The translations under genes were made by a program, and so were the position numbers. 6,551 nucleotides of DNA, taken from the NCBI GenBank assembly GCA_027457205.1, contig DAIDTM010000408.1:1-6551 (forward strand). The letters are read 5' to 3'. Of the stretch, positions 1 through 5,550 are shown one piece after another. The number at the start of each line of letters is the position of its first letter. Position 1 is the first letter of the stretch. Source of the stretch: Anaerolineae bacterium. GTDB lineage: Bacteria > Chloroflexota > Anaerolineae > UBA4142. A model generated the notes under the pieces. That model was not told the origin of the DNA and made no database searches. It worked only from the letters and a program-made list of their open reading frames with translations.

Positions 1-342
1 TCCTGGGGCGGCGCGATCGCGCAGACCGTCGTGGGTACCGCGCCGGCGCGCGTCGATAAACTGGTGTTGGTGGACAGCGGCTACGACGGCAGCGAACGCG
101 GCATCGCGCGGCTGAACAAGATCGCGTGTCCAACGCTGATCGTGTGGGACGAAGATGACGTGGTGATTCCTGTCGCCGGCGCGAAAATCCTTGGCGACGC
201 GATACCAAACTCGCGCGTACGCGTCTTCAAGCGCGATGAGCGCGACCCGGACGCCAACCCGGAAAATCGGCACTGGTCGCAGGAGACGCACGCGCGCGAG
301 TGGAATAAGGTGGTGACAGAGTTTCTGAGTGCGAATGGGTAG
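1..342 (+). CDS. Alpha/beta-hydrolase fold protein, C-terminal part (5' truncated by window edge)
   Basis: The frame is open from base 1 to a TAG at 340-342. The first residues, SWGG, are the tail of a GxSxGG nucleophile elbow, so the catalytic serine is residue 1 of the visible part. The strand LVLVDS follows, then PTLIVWDEDDVVIP (visible residues 44-57), the usual loop carrying the catalytic acid (probably D53). NRHWSQETHAREW carries the likely catalytic histidine (H91), followed by a final helix ending EFLSANG. Serine, acid and histidine are therefore all present, in the order expected of this superfamily (esterases, haloperoxidase-like and C-C hydrolases). The cap domain and N-terminus lie outside the window, so substrate cannot be predicted. 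A GTG at 31 is only an internal codon. The gene ends 11 bases before leuS with no terminator between, so the two may be cotranscribed. Confidence 0.85.
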   Translation, partial: SWGGAIAQTVVGTAPARVDKLVLVDSGYDGSERGIARLNKIACPTLIVWDEDDVVIPVAGAKILGDAIPNSRVRVFKRDERDPDANPENRHWSQETHAREWNKVVTEFLSANG

Positions 343-353
343 GGAGAATTGAT

Positions 354-2741
354 ATGGCAAATGCAAGGAACACGAAAACCGCGAAGGCAGCGAAAACCGC
401 GAAAAAACCAACGCGCCGCGTAGAGAACGCTCGCCGTAGCGTTCCCGCAGTACGGGGTCCAGTATCGAAATCGGCAAAATATATTCCGCAGGAGTTCGAG
501 CAAGAGTGGATGAAACGCTGGGAAGCCGACGCGCTGTACAAAACAATGCCGGCGGACGAGCGTCCCAAGGCGTACATTTTGGATTTCTTCCCGTATCCCT
601 CCGGCGATGGCTTGAGCGTGGGACACTGCCGCAACTATGTGCCGACCGATGTGTTGAGCCGCTACTATCGGATGAACGGCTACAACGTGTTGCACCCGAT
701 GGGCTGGGACGCGTTCGGCTTACCGGCGGAGAACGCGGCGATCAAGTTGAAGACGAACCCGGCAAAATTGATCGATCAGTTCTCAGCAAACTACAAACGG
801 CAGTTCCGTTTGATCGGCATCTCGTTCGATTGGAGCCGCGAGATCAATTCGTCCAAGCCGGAGTATTATCGCTGGACGCAGTGGATTTTCTTGCAACTGT
901 ACAAATCGTGGTACGATCCGCGCGTCGATTCCGCGCGCCCGATCTCGGAATTGGAAATGGAATTGGCGGAGAAAGGCACGCGCGATGTGCCGAACACGCT
1001 GCCGCTGACCGCCGCGCAGTGGAACGCGATGAGCGTGCGAGAGCGACGCGAATTCTTGAGCAACTTTCGCTTGGCGTACCGCAAAGCCGCACTGGTCAAT
1101 TGGTGTCCGAAAGATAAAACCGTGCTGGCAAACGAAGAAGTGGTCGATGGGCGCTGCTGGCGGTGCGATTCGCTCGTCGAAAAGAAAACGCTGATGCAGT
1201 GGTTCTTCCGCATCACCGCATACGCCGACCGCTTGATCGCCGATCTGGACACCATCGATTGGCCCGAGCACATCAAGCTGATGCAGCGGAACTGGATTGG
1301 TCGCAGCGAAGGCGCGGAGGTCAACTTCCCACTGGATGGTGGACAGTGGACGGTGGACAGTTCTGACCACCAACCACTGACCACTGACCACTCCATTACC
1401 GTCTTCACCACCCGTCCGGACACGCTCTGGGGCGCGATGTTCGGAGTGCTAGCGCCGGAGCATCCGTTGGTCGAAAAACTGACGACGCCGGAGCGCAAGG
1501 CGCAAGTGGACGCGTACGTCGCGCAGGCAAAAATCAAAACGGAAGCCGACCGCACCGCGGCGGAAAAAGACAAGACCGGTGTGTTCATCGGCGCGTACGC
1601 GACGAACCCGGTCAACGGCGAGCGCATCCCGATCTGGGTCGCGGATTACGTTTTGATGGGATATGGCACTGGCGCGATCATGGCGTGCCCCGCGCACGAC
1701 GAACGCGACTTTGCGTTCGCGCTCAAGTTCGGTTTGCCGATTCTGCCGGTCATCGCGCGGACGGATGGCTTGGCGAAATCGTTCGCGCTCGGCGGTACGA
1801 TGCGCGATGGGTTTGCCGACGCGCTGCGCGCGGAGCAAATACCCTTCGAGGAGAAACAATCGTCGCTCTACATCACGATTCCGCCGGCGAAACTCGACCG
1901 CTACGTCGAGCTGGCGCAGCTATTCGTTCAGCCGGGCAAGTGGAACGAGATCGTCGGCGCGCGGTGGTTGTTCGTCTTTGGTCCAGGCGACGTGCAGACC
2001 TTCGGCGGCGCGGAGAGCGAGCGGCGCATCCTGGCGCGCTGCCACGAGTTGGAGCCGAATGTGCGCGGCAAGCGCACCGTGATGGAGATGCTGCACACGG
2101 TCGAGTTTTACCGCGACGCGTTGTTCCACACCGGCTACGGCGCGATGATCAATTCAGGCGAATTCTCCGGTACGCCCGGCGACGTCGCGGCTAAACGCGT
2201 GACCGAGTGGCTAGAGAAAACCGGCAAAGGCAAAGCGCGTGTCAACTACAAGCTGCGCGACTGGGGCATCAGCCGTCAGCGCTACTGGGGCACGCCGATT
2301 CCGATCATTCACACGGACGAAGGCGAAGTGCCGGTCGACGAAGACAAATTGCCGGTGAAATTGCCCAACGTCGAATCGTACGAGCCGACCGCGACCGGCG
2401 AGTCGCCGCTGGCGACGATTGCCCGGTTCGTCAACGTCAAGCTGCCCGATGGTACGAAAGGTCGCCGCGAAACGGACACAATGGGCACGTTCGCGTGTTC
2501 GTCGTGGTACTTTTTGCGGTTCACCGATCCGAACAATGCCCAAGCTGCATTCGACAAGAGCGAGGTGGCGTACTGGCTGCCGGTCGATATGTACGTCGGC
2601 GGCGCGGAGCACGCGGTGATGCACCTGCTCTACGCGCGCTTTTGGACGAAAGCGCTGCACGATCTGGGCTACGTCCCGTTCGTCGAGCCGTTCAAGCGGC
2701 TCAGAAATCAGGGCATGATCCTCGCGCCGGACGGCAAATAG
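354..2741 (+). CDS. leuS: Leucyl-tRNA synthetase, N-terminal part (HIGH motif and editing domain), ended by an in-frame TAG
   Basis: LeuRS is a cytoplasmic class Ia synthetase that charges tRNA-Leu and hydrolyses mischarged tRNA. ATG at 354 is preceded by GGGAG (342-346) at 7 nt spacing. In order: a basic Lys/Ala/Arg-rich extension (about residues 1-42); the catalytic core opening with FPYPSGDGLSVGH (SVGH at 88-91 is the HIGH motif); an extra segment (about 187-236); a zinc-ribbon-like CPKD...CWRC (C251, D254, C268, C271); the CP1 editing domain with TTRPDT (352-357) and GTGAIMACPAHDERD (438-452, D452 equivalent to the conserved editing aspartate); an unusual insertion (about 470-592); then DWGISRQRYWG and YVGGAEHAVMHLLYARFW. 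The frame stops at TAG 2739-2741 after LAPDGK, one codon before KMSKS. Alone this 795-residue product lacks KMSKS and the anticodon-binding domain. The rest continues in the same frame downstream. Family identity is certain; whether this is a split enzyme, a pseudogene, a recoded gene or a sequence error is open. Confidence 0.93.
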   Translation: MANARNTKTAKAAKTAKKPTRRVENARRSVPAVRGPVSKSAKYIPQEFEQEWMKRWEADALYKTMPADERPKAYILDFFPYPSGDGLSVGHCRNYVPTDVLSRYYRMNGYNVLHPMGWDAFGLPAENAAIKLKTNPAKLIDQFSANYKRQFRLIGISFDWSREINSSKPEYYRWTQWIFLQLYKSWYDPRVDSARPISELEMELAEKGTRDVPNTLPLTAAQWNAMSVRERREFLSNFRLAYRKAALVNWCPKDKTVLANEEVVDGRCWRCDSLVEKKTLMQWFFRITAYADRLIADLDTIDWPEHIKLMQRNWIGRSEGAEVNFPLDGGQWTVDSSDHQPLTTDHSITVFTTRPDTLWGAMFGVLAPEHPLVEKLTTPERKAQVDAYVAQAKIKTEADRTAAEKDKTGVFIGAYATNPVNGERIPIWVADYVLMGYGTGAIMACPAHDERDFAFALKFGLPILPVIARTDGLAKSFALGGTMRDGFADALRAEQIPFEEKQSSLYITIPPAKLDRYVELAQLFVQPGKWNEIVGARWLFVFGPGDVQTFGGAESERRILARCHELEPNVRGKRTVMEMLHTVEFYRDALFHTGYGAMINSGEFSGTPGDVAAKRVTEWLEKTGKGKARVNYKLRDWGISRQRYWGTPIPIIHTDEGEVPVDEDKLPVKLPNVESYEPTATGESPLATIARFVNVKLPDGTKGRRETDTMGTFACSSWYFLRFTDPNNAQAAFDKSEVAYWLPVDMYVGGAEHAVMHLLYARFWTKALHDLGYVPFVEPFKRLRNQGMILAPDGK
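373..403 (+). repeat. 13-bp direct repeat inside the leuS N-terminal extension
   Basis: CGAAAACCGCGAA occurs at 373-385 and again at 391-403. The 18-bp period is six codons and gives the related peptides TKTAKA and KTAKK. The segment is purine-rich and lies before the conserved LeuRS core. It resembles the ACGAAG/GCGAAG-type short dispersed repeats that occur between genes in some environmental genomes; that resemblance is from memory, not a search. Confidence 0.6.
425..444 (+). repeat. Perfect 7-bp-arm inverted repeat in the leuS N-terminal extension
   Basis: GAACGCT (425-431) and AGCGTTC (438-444) are exact reverse complements around the loop CGCCGT. The palindrome encodes ENARRSV in the basic leader of LeuRS, about 75 nt into the coding sequence. 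It could be a REP-like element captured in frame, or an mRNA hairpin near the start; a chance palindrome cannot be excluded. Confidence 0.5.
1333..1390 (+). repeat. Heptanucleotide tandem repeats forming an imperfect long hairpin inside leuS
   Basis: Three units of GTGGACR (1339-1345, 1346-1352, 1353-1359) are followed, after GTT, by four units of CTGACCA or a close variant (1363-1369, 1370-1376, 1377-1383, 1384-1390). The two blocks are imperfect inverted copies centred on 1361-1362. Most positions from 1333 to 1390 pair across the centre, with A-A mismatches recurring every seven bases and one two-base mismatch. The DNA is translated in frame as the linker from LDGG to LTTDH, just before the conserved TTRPDT of the editing domain, where most LeuRS proteins have only a short turn. 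It looks like an intergenic-type repeat accommodated in a tolerant loop. Confidence 0.8.
2739..2741 (+). other. leuS: In-frame amber codon interrupting leuS before KMSKS
   Basis: The frame reads DGK, TAG, then KMSKSKGN with no shift. Many LeuRS proteins carry a short residue run such as G-x-E-K-M-S-K-S here, so the TAG sits where GAG, AAG or CAG would fit with one base change. The apparent natural ends of the hydrolase gene (340-342) and of leuS itself (3447-3449, followed at once by a terminator) are also TAG. A genome-wide reassignment of TAG is therefore unlikely. Remaining options are suppression or readthrough, reinitiation at ATG 2745, a recent mutation, or a sequencing/assembly error. 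Confidence 0.9.
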
Positions 2742-2744
2742 AAA

Positions 2745-3449
2745 ATGTCCAAAAGCAAGGGCAACGTCGTCACACCCGATCAGGTGGTGGCGGAGCAAGG
2801 CGCGGACGCGCTGCGCGCGTACGAAATGTTCATCAGCGATTTCGAGCAGGCGACGCCGTGGAATACCAATGGCTTGGGCGGCACGTATCGCTGGCTGCGC
2901 CGCGTGTGGGAGTTACTGCTCACGGTTTCTCACGACCATGCAGTCGACGCATCGACGGAACCGGCGGACCGCGCTCTGCGGCGCATAATGCACAAGACGA
3001 TCAAGAAAGTATCAAGCGACATCGAGGGTTTTCGCTTCAACACCGTCATTTCGGCGATGATGGAATTTACGAACGCGATCACCGACGCGCAGGGCAAGGC
3101 GAGCAAAGCCGCGTTCGACGAAGCGCGCGACGCGTTGCTGCTGCTGCTTGCGCCGATCGCGCCGTTTATGGCGGAGGAGATTTGGACGCGGCAAGGACAT
3201 CCGTACTCAATCCATCAACAAAAGTGGCCCCCCTTTGACGCGGCGTTGGCGGCGGATGAAATGATGACGCTGCCGGTGATGGTTAACGGCAAAGTGCGCG
3301 ACCGGGTCGAACTGCCGGTTGGCACAAACGAAGCCGACGCGAAAGATGTTGCGCTCAAGCTGCCGAACGTCCAAAAGCACTTGGCGGGCAAAACGCCGTC
3401 ACAGGTAATTTACGTGGCGGGGAAAATGGTAAGCGTGGTGGTCAGGTAG
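2745..3449 (+). CDS. leuS: Leucyl-tRNA synthetase, C-terminal part (KMSKS loop, anticodon-binding and C-terminal domains)
   Basis: This is the same reading frame as the upstream leuS part, separated from it only by TAG and one AAA codon. It begins MSKSKGNVVTPDQVV, the KMSKS catalytic loop, then GADALRAYEMF and the tryptophan-containing segment WNTNGLGGTYRWLRRVW. The helical anticodon-binding domain follows, with LLLLLAPIAPFMAEEIW, and then a typical LeuRS C-terminus (MVNGKVRDRVELPV ... VIYVAGKMVSVVVR), ending with TAG at 3447-3449. A protein started at ATG 2745 would lack the first lysine of KMSKS, which is encoded by the AAA between stop and ATG. No convincing Shine-Dalgarno sequence precedes this ATG, so independent translation would need stop-start reinitiation. 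Conservation is intact to the end, arguing against an old pseudogene. A separately encoded catalytic beta half would resemble the alpha/beta LeuRS of Aquifex aeolicus. Confidence 0.88.
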   Translation: MSKSKGNVVTPDQVVAEQGADALRAYEMFISDFEQATPWNTNGLGGTYRWLRRVWELLLTVSHDHAVDASTEPADRALRRIMHKTIKKVSSDIEGFRFNTVISAMMEFTNAITDAQGKASKAAFDEARDALLLLLAPIAPFMAEEIWTRQGHPYSIHQQKWPPFDAALAADEMMTLPVMVNGKVRDRVELPVGTNEADAKDVALKLPNVQKHLAGKTPSQVIYVAGKMVSVVVR

Positions 3450-3458
3450 TACACGTTT

Positions 3459-3491
3459 GGAGGGGCAGCGTATTTGCCCCTCCTCGTTTTT
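3459..3491 (+). terminator. Intrinsic terminator after leuS
   Basis: A perfect 9-bp GC-rich stem, GGAGGGGCA (3459-3467) with TGCCCCTCC (3475-3483), has a 7-nt loop and is followed by TCG and five T residues (3487-3491). It begins 9 bases after the leuS stop, separating leuS from the phosphate-transport operon. Confidence 0.93.
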
Positions 3492-3529
3492 CGCGATTGG
3501 GTTGTATCATTATTACCCGTGCGCGTGTC

Positions 3530-3558
3530 TTGCAAACTTTTACGCCTCGCGGTAGAAT
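3530..3558 (+). promoter_or_regulatory. Sigma70-type promoter for the phosphate-transport operon
   Basis: TTGCAA (3530-3535) and TAGAAT (3553-3558) are separated by exactly 17 bp, directly after the leuS terminator. Transcription would start near 3565, so the permease start codon must lie further downstream than the TTG codons at 3497 and 3530. An interrupted dyad just upstream (GGGT 3499-3502 with ACCC 3515-3518, flanked by CGCG on both sides) might be an operator but is weak. Confidence 0.7.
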
Positions 3559-3569
3559 AGCGTACTCTC

Positions 3570-3577
3570 AAAAAGGA
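3570..3577 (+). promoter_or_regulatory. Ribosome binding site that decides the permease start
   Basis: AAAAAGGA is the only purine-rich Shine-Dalgarno-like sequence between the predicted transcript start and the first conserved permease residues. Downstream of it, the frame has no ATG, GTG or TTG before the conserved GLND motif. CTG at 3590, 12 nt away, is the best candidate start. Confidence 0.5.
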
Positions 3578-3589
3578 CGTATCGACGCT

Positions 3590-4579
3590 CTGACTCAAAC
3601 TTTACTCGTCGCCATCATCGCGACCACCCTGTGTTTTGCTTTTATCAGCGGCTTGAACGATTCCGGCAGTCTGGTTGCCACCGCGATTTCGTCCCGCGCC
3701 TTAGCGCCGCGCGTTGCGCTGCTCGTCGCGGCGGCAGCCGGGTTCGTCGGGTTTATCTTGTTCGGCACGGCAGTCGCCGCAACCATCGGAACGGGCTTGG
3801 TGCAAGCGCAAGCCATCACGCTGGACGTGCTGCTCAGTGCGACGGTCAGCGCAACGCTGTGGCTCATCGCCGCCGCCTATCTCGGCTTGCCGTCCAGCTC
3901 CACGCACGCGCTGCTCGGTGGACTGATTGGCGCGGTGACCGTCACACACGGCGTCCATTCATTGCTGATTCTGGGATTTGCTAGGGTTTTGCTGGTGCTG
4001 TTCATCGCGCCGTTCATCGGCTTGGTGATGGGACACCTGTTTATGCGTCTCGCGATCTACGTGACGCGCGGCGCGTCGCCGAGCATCAACCGATTTTTCA
4101 AGCGCATCCAGGTTTTCAACGTGATTGCTCTGGGGCTGAGCTACGGCACGAACGATGGGCAGAAGGGTATTGCGCTTATGACGATGGCGCTCGTCGCGGC
4201 AGGCGCGCAAAGCAGCTTCCAAGTGCCCTTGTGGGTCAAGCTGCTGGGCGCGGTCGCGTTGTTATCGGGCATCAGCACCGGCGGCTGGCGCACGATTCGA
4301 ACACTGGGTCGGCGCATCTACAAAGTGCGTCCGATCCACGCGTTCGTCGCCCAAACCTCTTCCGCGACGATCGTGCTGACCGCCGCCGCGCTGGGAGGAC
4401 CGGTCAGCACCCCGCAGATCGTCAGCACATCGATTATGGGCTTGGGCAGCGCGGAACGAATGAGCGGCGTCCGATGGGAAATCGCCGGGCAAATCGTCAT
4501 GGCTTGGCTGCTCACCATTCCTATTAGCGCGCTCGTCGCGGCAGGACTGCAATTTCTAGCCGCGCACATTGGACTGTAA
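3590..4579 (+). CDS. PiT-family inorganic phosphate permease (start CTG inferred)
   Basis: This is a cytoplasmic-membrane symporter of the PiT family (Pfam PHO4), taking up phosphate, usually as a metal-phosphate complex, with a cation. From the proposed start the protein has 329 residues, normal for short bacterial PiTs. Both halves carry the inverted-duplication signature: FISGLNDSGSLVATAISSRA (N23, D24) and GLSYGTNDGQKGIALM (N188, D189). LGLPSSSTHALLGGLIGA and a series of about nine or ten hydrophobic segments complete the fold. The start is uncertain. The frame is open back to a TTG at 3497, but that stretch overlaps the terminator tail and the predicted promoter and has no family likeness, whereas the CTG begins directly before the first hydrophobic helix. 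The DUF47 partner gene starts 10 bases after the TAA stop, so the two form an operon. Confidence 0.9.
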   Translation: MTQTLLVAIIATTLCFAFISGLNDSGSLVATAISSRALAPRVALLVAAAAGFVGFILFGTAVAATIGTGLVQAQAITLDVLLSATVSATLWLIAAAYLGLPSSSTHALLGGLIGAVTVTHGVHSLLILGFARVLLVLFIAPFIGLVMGHLFMRLAIYVTRGASPSINRFFKRIQVFNVIALGLSYGTNDGQKGIALMTMALVAAGAQSSFQVPLWVKLLGAVALLSGISTGGWRTIRTLGRRIYKVRPIHAFVAQTSSATIVLTAAALGGPVSTPQIVSTSIMGLGSAERMSGVRWEIAGQIVMAWLLTIPISALVAAGLQFLAAHIGL

Positions 4580-4589
4580 GGGGGGAGAA

Positions 4590-5216
4590 ATGAAATTTCC
4601 CAATCCATTCAAATCGCCGGAGGGCGACTTTCTCAAGTCCCTCGGCGATCAGGCGCTCAAAACGCGCGAAGGACTGGAAGCGCTCGAAGCGTATATGAAG
4701 AACGGCGATGAAGCGCACGCGCAGCGCGTCCAGTCGATTGAAAAAGAAGCGGACGAATTACGCCGCATCCTGATCGACGATCTCAATCGCACGTTCGTCA
4801 CGCCGATCGACCGCGAAGATTTGTTCGCGCTCTCGCGGACCATCGACGACGTGCTCGATTACGGCTACACCACGCTGGACGAAATGGTGACGCTCGGCGT
4901 CAAGCCCAACCTGTACCTCCAGCGTCTCGCGTCGATCCTGCACGAAGCCGCGGAGGAATTGTACCTCGGCGTCATTCAGCTGAAGGACCATCCGCAAATC
5001 ACGCTCGATCACGCGACGCGCGCCAAAGCGCTGGAGAATCGCGCGGAGAGCGTCTACCGTTCCGCCGTCGCCGATTTGTTCAAAGAGCCGAAGACGGTCG
5101 AGGACATTGTCGAGATTCTCAAGATGCGCGAGATTTATCGCCATCTGTCCAACGCCGCCGATCGCGGCGACGAAGCGGCGAACATTCTGGGCGACATCGT
5201 CGTCAAGATGACGTGA
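4590..5216 (+). CDS. DUF47 / PhoU-like protein, putative accessory regulator of the PiT permease
   Basis: This soluble, all-helical cytoplasmic protein of 208 residues belongs to the DUF47 (PhoU_div) family, which is typically encoded beside PiT transporters and is thought to modulate phosphate uptake. Visible family traits are the N-terminal FPNPFKSPEGDFLKSL, the acidic helix SIEKEADELRR (E51, D55), TFVTPIDREDLFALS followed by TIDDVLDY (about residues 70-91), and the C-terminal MREIYRHLSNAADRGDEAAN (from residue 179). The spaced acidic residues match the E/DxxxD-type metal-binding patterns of PhoU-like proteins. ATG 4590 is chosen because a strong GGGGGAG lies just upstream; an in-frame TTG at 4569 sits within the end of the permease gene. 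It is expected to be translated together with the permease. No sign of damage. Confidence 0.93.
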   Translation: MKFPNPFKSPEGDFLKSLGDQALKTREGLEALEAYMKNGDEAHAQRVQSIEKEADELRRILIDDLNRTFVTPIDREDLFALSRTIDDVLDYGYTTLDEMVTLGVKPNLYLQRLASILHEAAEELYLGVIQLKDHPQITLDHATRAKALENRAESVYRSAVADLFKEPKTVEDIVEILKMREIYRHLSNAADRGDEAANILGDIVVKMT

Positions 5217-5220
5217 TGCG

Positions 5221-5246
5221 AAGGGGCGTTCAATCGAACGTCCCTT
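5221..5246 (+). terminator. Hairpin after the phosphate operon, possible weak terminator
   Basis: AAGGGGCGTTC (5221-5231) pairs with GAACGTCCCTT (5236-5246) over 11 bp, with one G-T wobble and a 4-nt loop, five bases after the DUF47 stop codon. Position and stability suit a transcript end. There is no T-tract after it, so it may act with another factor or mainly protect the mRNA 3' end. Confidence 0.5.
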
Positions 5247-5279
5247 CATACGTCAACCTTAAAAATTTCGTACCCCCTC

Positions 5280-5307
5280 TTGTCAACCCCGCTGAATTGT
5301 GTATAAT
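5280..5307 (+). promoter_or_regulatory. Strong sigma70-type promoter for ctaA
   Basis: TTGTCA (5280-5285) and a consensus TATAAT (5302-5307) are 16 bp apart in a locally AT-rich stretch. The transcript would start near 5314, giving a leader of about 237 nt before the ctaA GTG. This is the best promoter match in the window. Confidence 0.8.
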
Positions 5308-5313
5308 ACGCCC

Positions 5314-5550
5314 CGTCTCTGATTGAGAGAGACAATTCGTTCTATTTTTCCGGTTTCGTGATGAGGCGGAACTGAGATTGGCAGGTAACGATTTGCCGCC
5401 GCTGTTTGAGCGCGCCAAACATGACGCGCATCGACCAGAAGATTCCACGTTCTTTTCTTCTAGCCGCACGGTCTATCCCTCTTGGATTGTGCCTTCCTTC
5501 GCAAGTCCGAACCTTGCCAACGTCCACCCTTTGGCAGGAGTATCTTTCCC
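5314..5550 (+). promoter_or_regulatory. Long structured 5' leader of ctaA
   Basis: No gene is supported here; the overlapping open frames lack family likeness. Several stems can form: GTCTCT (5315-5320) with AGAGAC (5328-5333), followed shortly by a run of five T (5345-5349); GGCGG (5365-5369) with CCGCC (5396-5400); GGCAGGT (5380-5386) with ATTTGCC (5391-5397); and TGCCAA (5515-5520) with TTGGCA (5531-5536). The last is extended by CC (5512-5513) with GG (5537-5538) and covers part of the AGGAG ribosome binding site (5536-5540). TTGGCAGG occurs twice (5378-5385 and 5531-5538), so both copies can compete for 5512-5520. T-box, SAM and cobalamin consensus elements were looked for by eye and not seen. 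A regulatory role is inferred, not shown. Confidence 0.4.

Noticed and set aside
81..695. Long minus-strand frames here and opposite leuS, the permease, the DUF47 gene and ctaA
   Set aside because: They are antisense to well-conserved genes, have Arg/His-rich low-quality peptides and no supporting signals; expected in GC-rich DNA.
1339..1390. CRISPR-like array in the leuS repeats
   Set aside because: Units are 7 bp, directly adjacent and without spacers, and they are translated inside LeuRS.
2739..2741. Genome-wide reassignment of TAG to an amino acid
   Set aside because: TAG is also the apparent natural stop of the hydrolase gene (340-342) and of leuS (3447-3449, followed within 9 bases by a terminator), so a global code change does not fit; local recoding remains possible.
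2207..3238. 343-codon + strand frame spanning the leuS stop, as a sign of a frameshift
   Set aside because: The peptide is Arg-rich and unrelated to any LeuRS segment; both leuS parts are in the same frame, so no frameshift is involved.
3492..3525. Nested dyad (CGCG, GGGT ... ACCC, CGCG) upstream of the permease promoter as an operator
   Set aside because: The arms are only 4 bp each with a 12-bp gap between the inner arms, too weak to claim as a regulator site.
3497..3589. Longer permease start at TTG 3497 (31 extra residues)
   Set aside because: The extra stretch covers the end of the terminator region and the predicted -35 and -10 elements, has no Shine-Dalgarno sequence and shows no permease likeness.
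5314..5550. Known riboswitch or T-box in the ctaA leader
   Set aside because: No T-box GGUGG-ACCGCG element and no recognisable cobalamin or SAM core was seen by eye; only the unassigned stems are reported.
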